The position numbers were made by a program, and so were the translations under genes. The notes under the pieces are model-generated. The model was not told where the DNA came from. It ran no database searches and worked only from the letters and a program-made list of their open reading frames with translations. DNA of 64,000 nt from the NCBI GenBank assembly GCA_030427205.1, contig JAUHXC010000018.1, forward strand, positions 124,001 to 188,000, given 5' to 3'. The DNA comes from a bacterium (lineage in GTDB: Bacteria; Myxococcota_A; Bradymonadia; UBA7976; UBA1532). Shown here piece after piece: positions 63,553-64,000 of this stretch (within the stretch, counting starts at the first letter, position 1; every line of letters starts with the position of its first letter).

Positions 63553-64000
63553 CGGGCTCCCCCCTGGCTCAGACCGCGGATGGCGTTGGCCACCGCGCTC
63601 TGCACCACCGCGTTCGGATCGCCCGCGGCCCGCTGCAGCGCGGGCAGGGCCGCCGGATCGCCCATGCGGCGCAGGCCCTCGGCGCAGGCGACGCGCACCA
63701 CGTGCTCCGGGTCGGCGAGGCTGCGCTCGAGCAGCGGCCGGAAGTCGGGGCGGCCGATATTGCCCATGGCCAGCGCGGCGGCCTTGCGCACCTGGGCGTC
63801 GGGGTCGCCGAGGGCGCGGCCGAGGCCCTCGGCGTCGCCGATGCGGCCCATGAGGTAGGCCGCGGCTTTGCGCAGCCCGGCGTCGGGGTTGGCCAGAGCG
63901 TGGCCCAGCGCGTGGTGCACCGTGGCCGGATCGAGCCGGGCCAGCGCCTCGCCGACCGCGGCCCGGACCTCGGCCGCTTCGCCCACCACGGCCTGGATGA
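63549..64000 (-). CDS. HEAT-repeat protein, 5' end outside window
   Basis: At least 150 codons to the right edge; the frame is open through position 64000, so the start is not in the window. Four to five HEAT/PBS-lyase-type repeats of about 31 residues are seen (e.g. LANPDAGLRKAAAYLMGRIG, LGDPDAQVRKAAALAMGNIG, LADPEHVVRVACAEGLRRMG). Usually scaffolding or binding modules. First known gene of an operon with the deoxynucleoside kinase and the small membrane protein. Confidence 0.85.
   Translation of the reverse strand, partial: IQAVVGEAAEVRAAVGEALARLDPATVHHALGHALANPDAGLRKAAAYLMGRIGDAEGLGRALGDPDAQVRKAAALAMGNIGRPDFRPLLERSLADPEHVVRVACAEGLRRMGDPAALPALQRAAGDPNAVVQSAVANAIRGLSQGGAR

Overview
This window is very GC-rich, densely coded chromosomal DNA from a Gram-negative bacterium that most resembles the Myxococcota (deltaproteobacterial) lineage. 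The evidence is: about thirteen putative lipoproteins with Asp/Pro/Ala-rich linkers after the lipobox; outer-membrane beta-barrels and a TolC/CusC channel; MopE-type repeats with a C-x-G-x-D-D-D-C-D-G core; a Ser/Thr kinase fused to a formylglycine-generating-enzyme (FGE) domain; and DUF1501/PSCyt-type cytochrome proteins. I cannot name the species. I see no tRNA, rRNA, transposase, integrase or CRISPR array.

Layout. 1-3.1 kb (minus): a five-heme cytochrome c running off the left edge, preceded by an SGNH-hydrolase lipoprotein. 3.36-6.4 kb (plus): a subtilase with a C-terminal membrane domain, a tiny OB-fold-like protein and a membrane-anchored SGNH/DltD-like protein. 6.4-8.5 kb (minus): a CpoB/YbgF-like TPR lipoprotein and a LysM protein. 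8.7-11.1 kb: a small lipoprotein, a TerC-family membrane protein and a beta-barrel. 11.2-15.4 kb: an operon of a diheme DUF1588/DUF1585-like protein, a Tat-exported DUF1501 protein and a DUF2231-cytochrome fusion. 15.5-18.6 kb: a large patatin-like phospholipase.

18.8-29.5 kb is a tightly coupled copper operon: DUF3347 protein, five-heme lipoprotein, multicopper oxidase, then CusC-, CusB- and CusA-like proteins. Most junctions overlap by 1 or 4 nt. The likely division of labour is Cu(I) oxidation by the oxidase and periplasm-to-outside export by the RND pump; the cytochrome is an unusual partner. An intergenic 86-bp tandem repeat carrying an 18-bp perfect palindrome follows.

29.9-55.3 kb is a cell-surface region: two paralogous barrel proteins, two divergent MopE-type lipoproteins (one with an FGE domain), a heparinase II/III-like lipoprotein, an ATP-grasp ligase, a PLP-dependent dehydratase, a frameshifted beta-helix lipoprotein, two tandem lipoproteins that look like two-barrel BPI/TULIP proteins, a kinase-FGE fusion and a lipoprotein with an Asp-Ala-Met-Pro repeat. 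55.3-64 kb holds a LysR/short-chain-dehydrogenase divergent pair with a clear palindromic operator, a GMC oxidoreductase, a small barrel, an HExxH lipoprotein, and a HEAT-repeat/deoxynucleoside kinase/membrane-protein operon running off the right edge.

The two most unusual observations are (1) an octamer, ATGGCATC/GATGCCAT, iterated in clusters that are read in three different frames and also form intergenic palindromes, which points to a DNA-level property rather than a protein-level one; and (2) the tandem BPI/TULIP-like lipoproteins.
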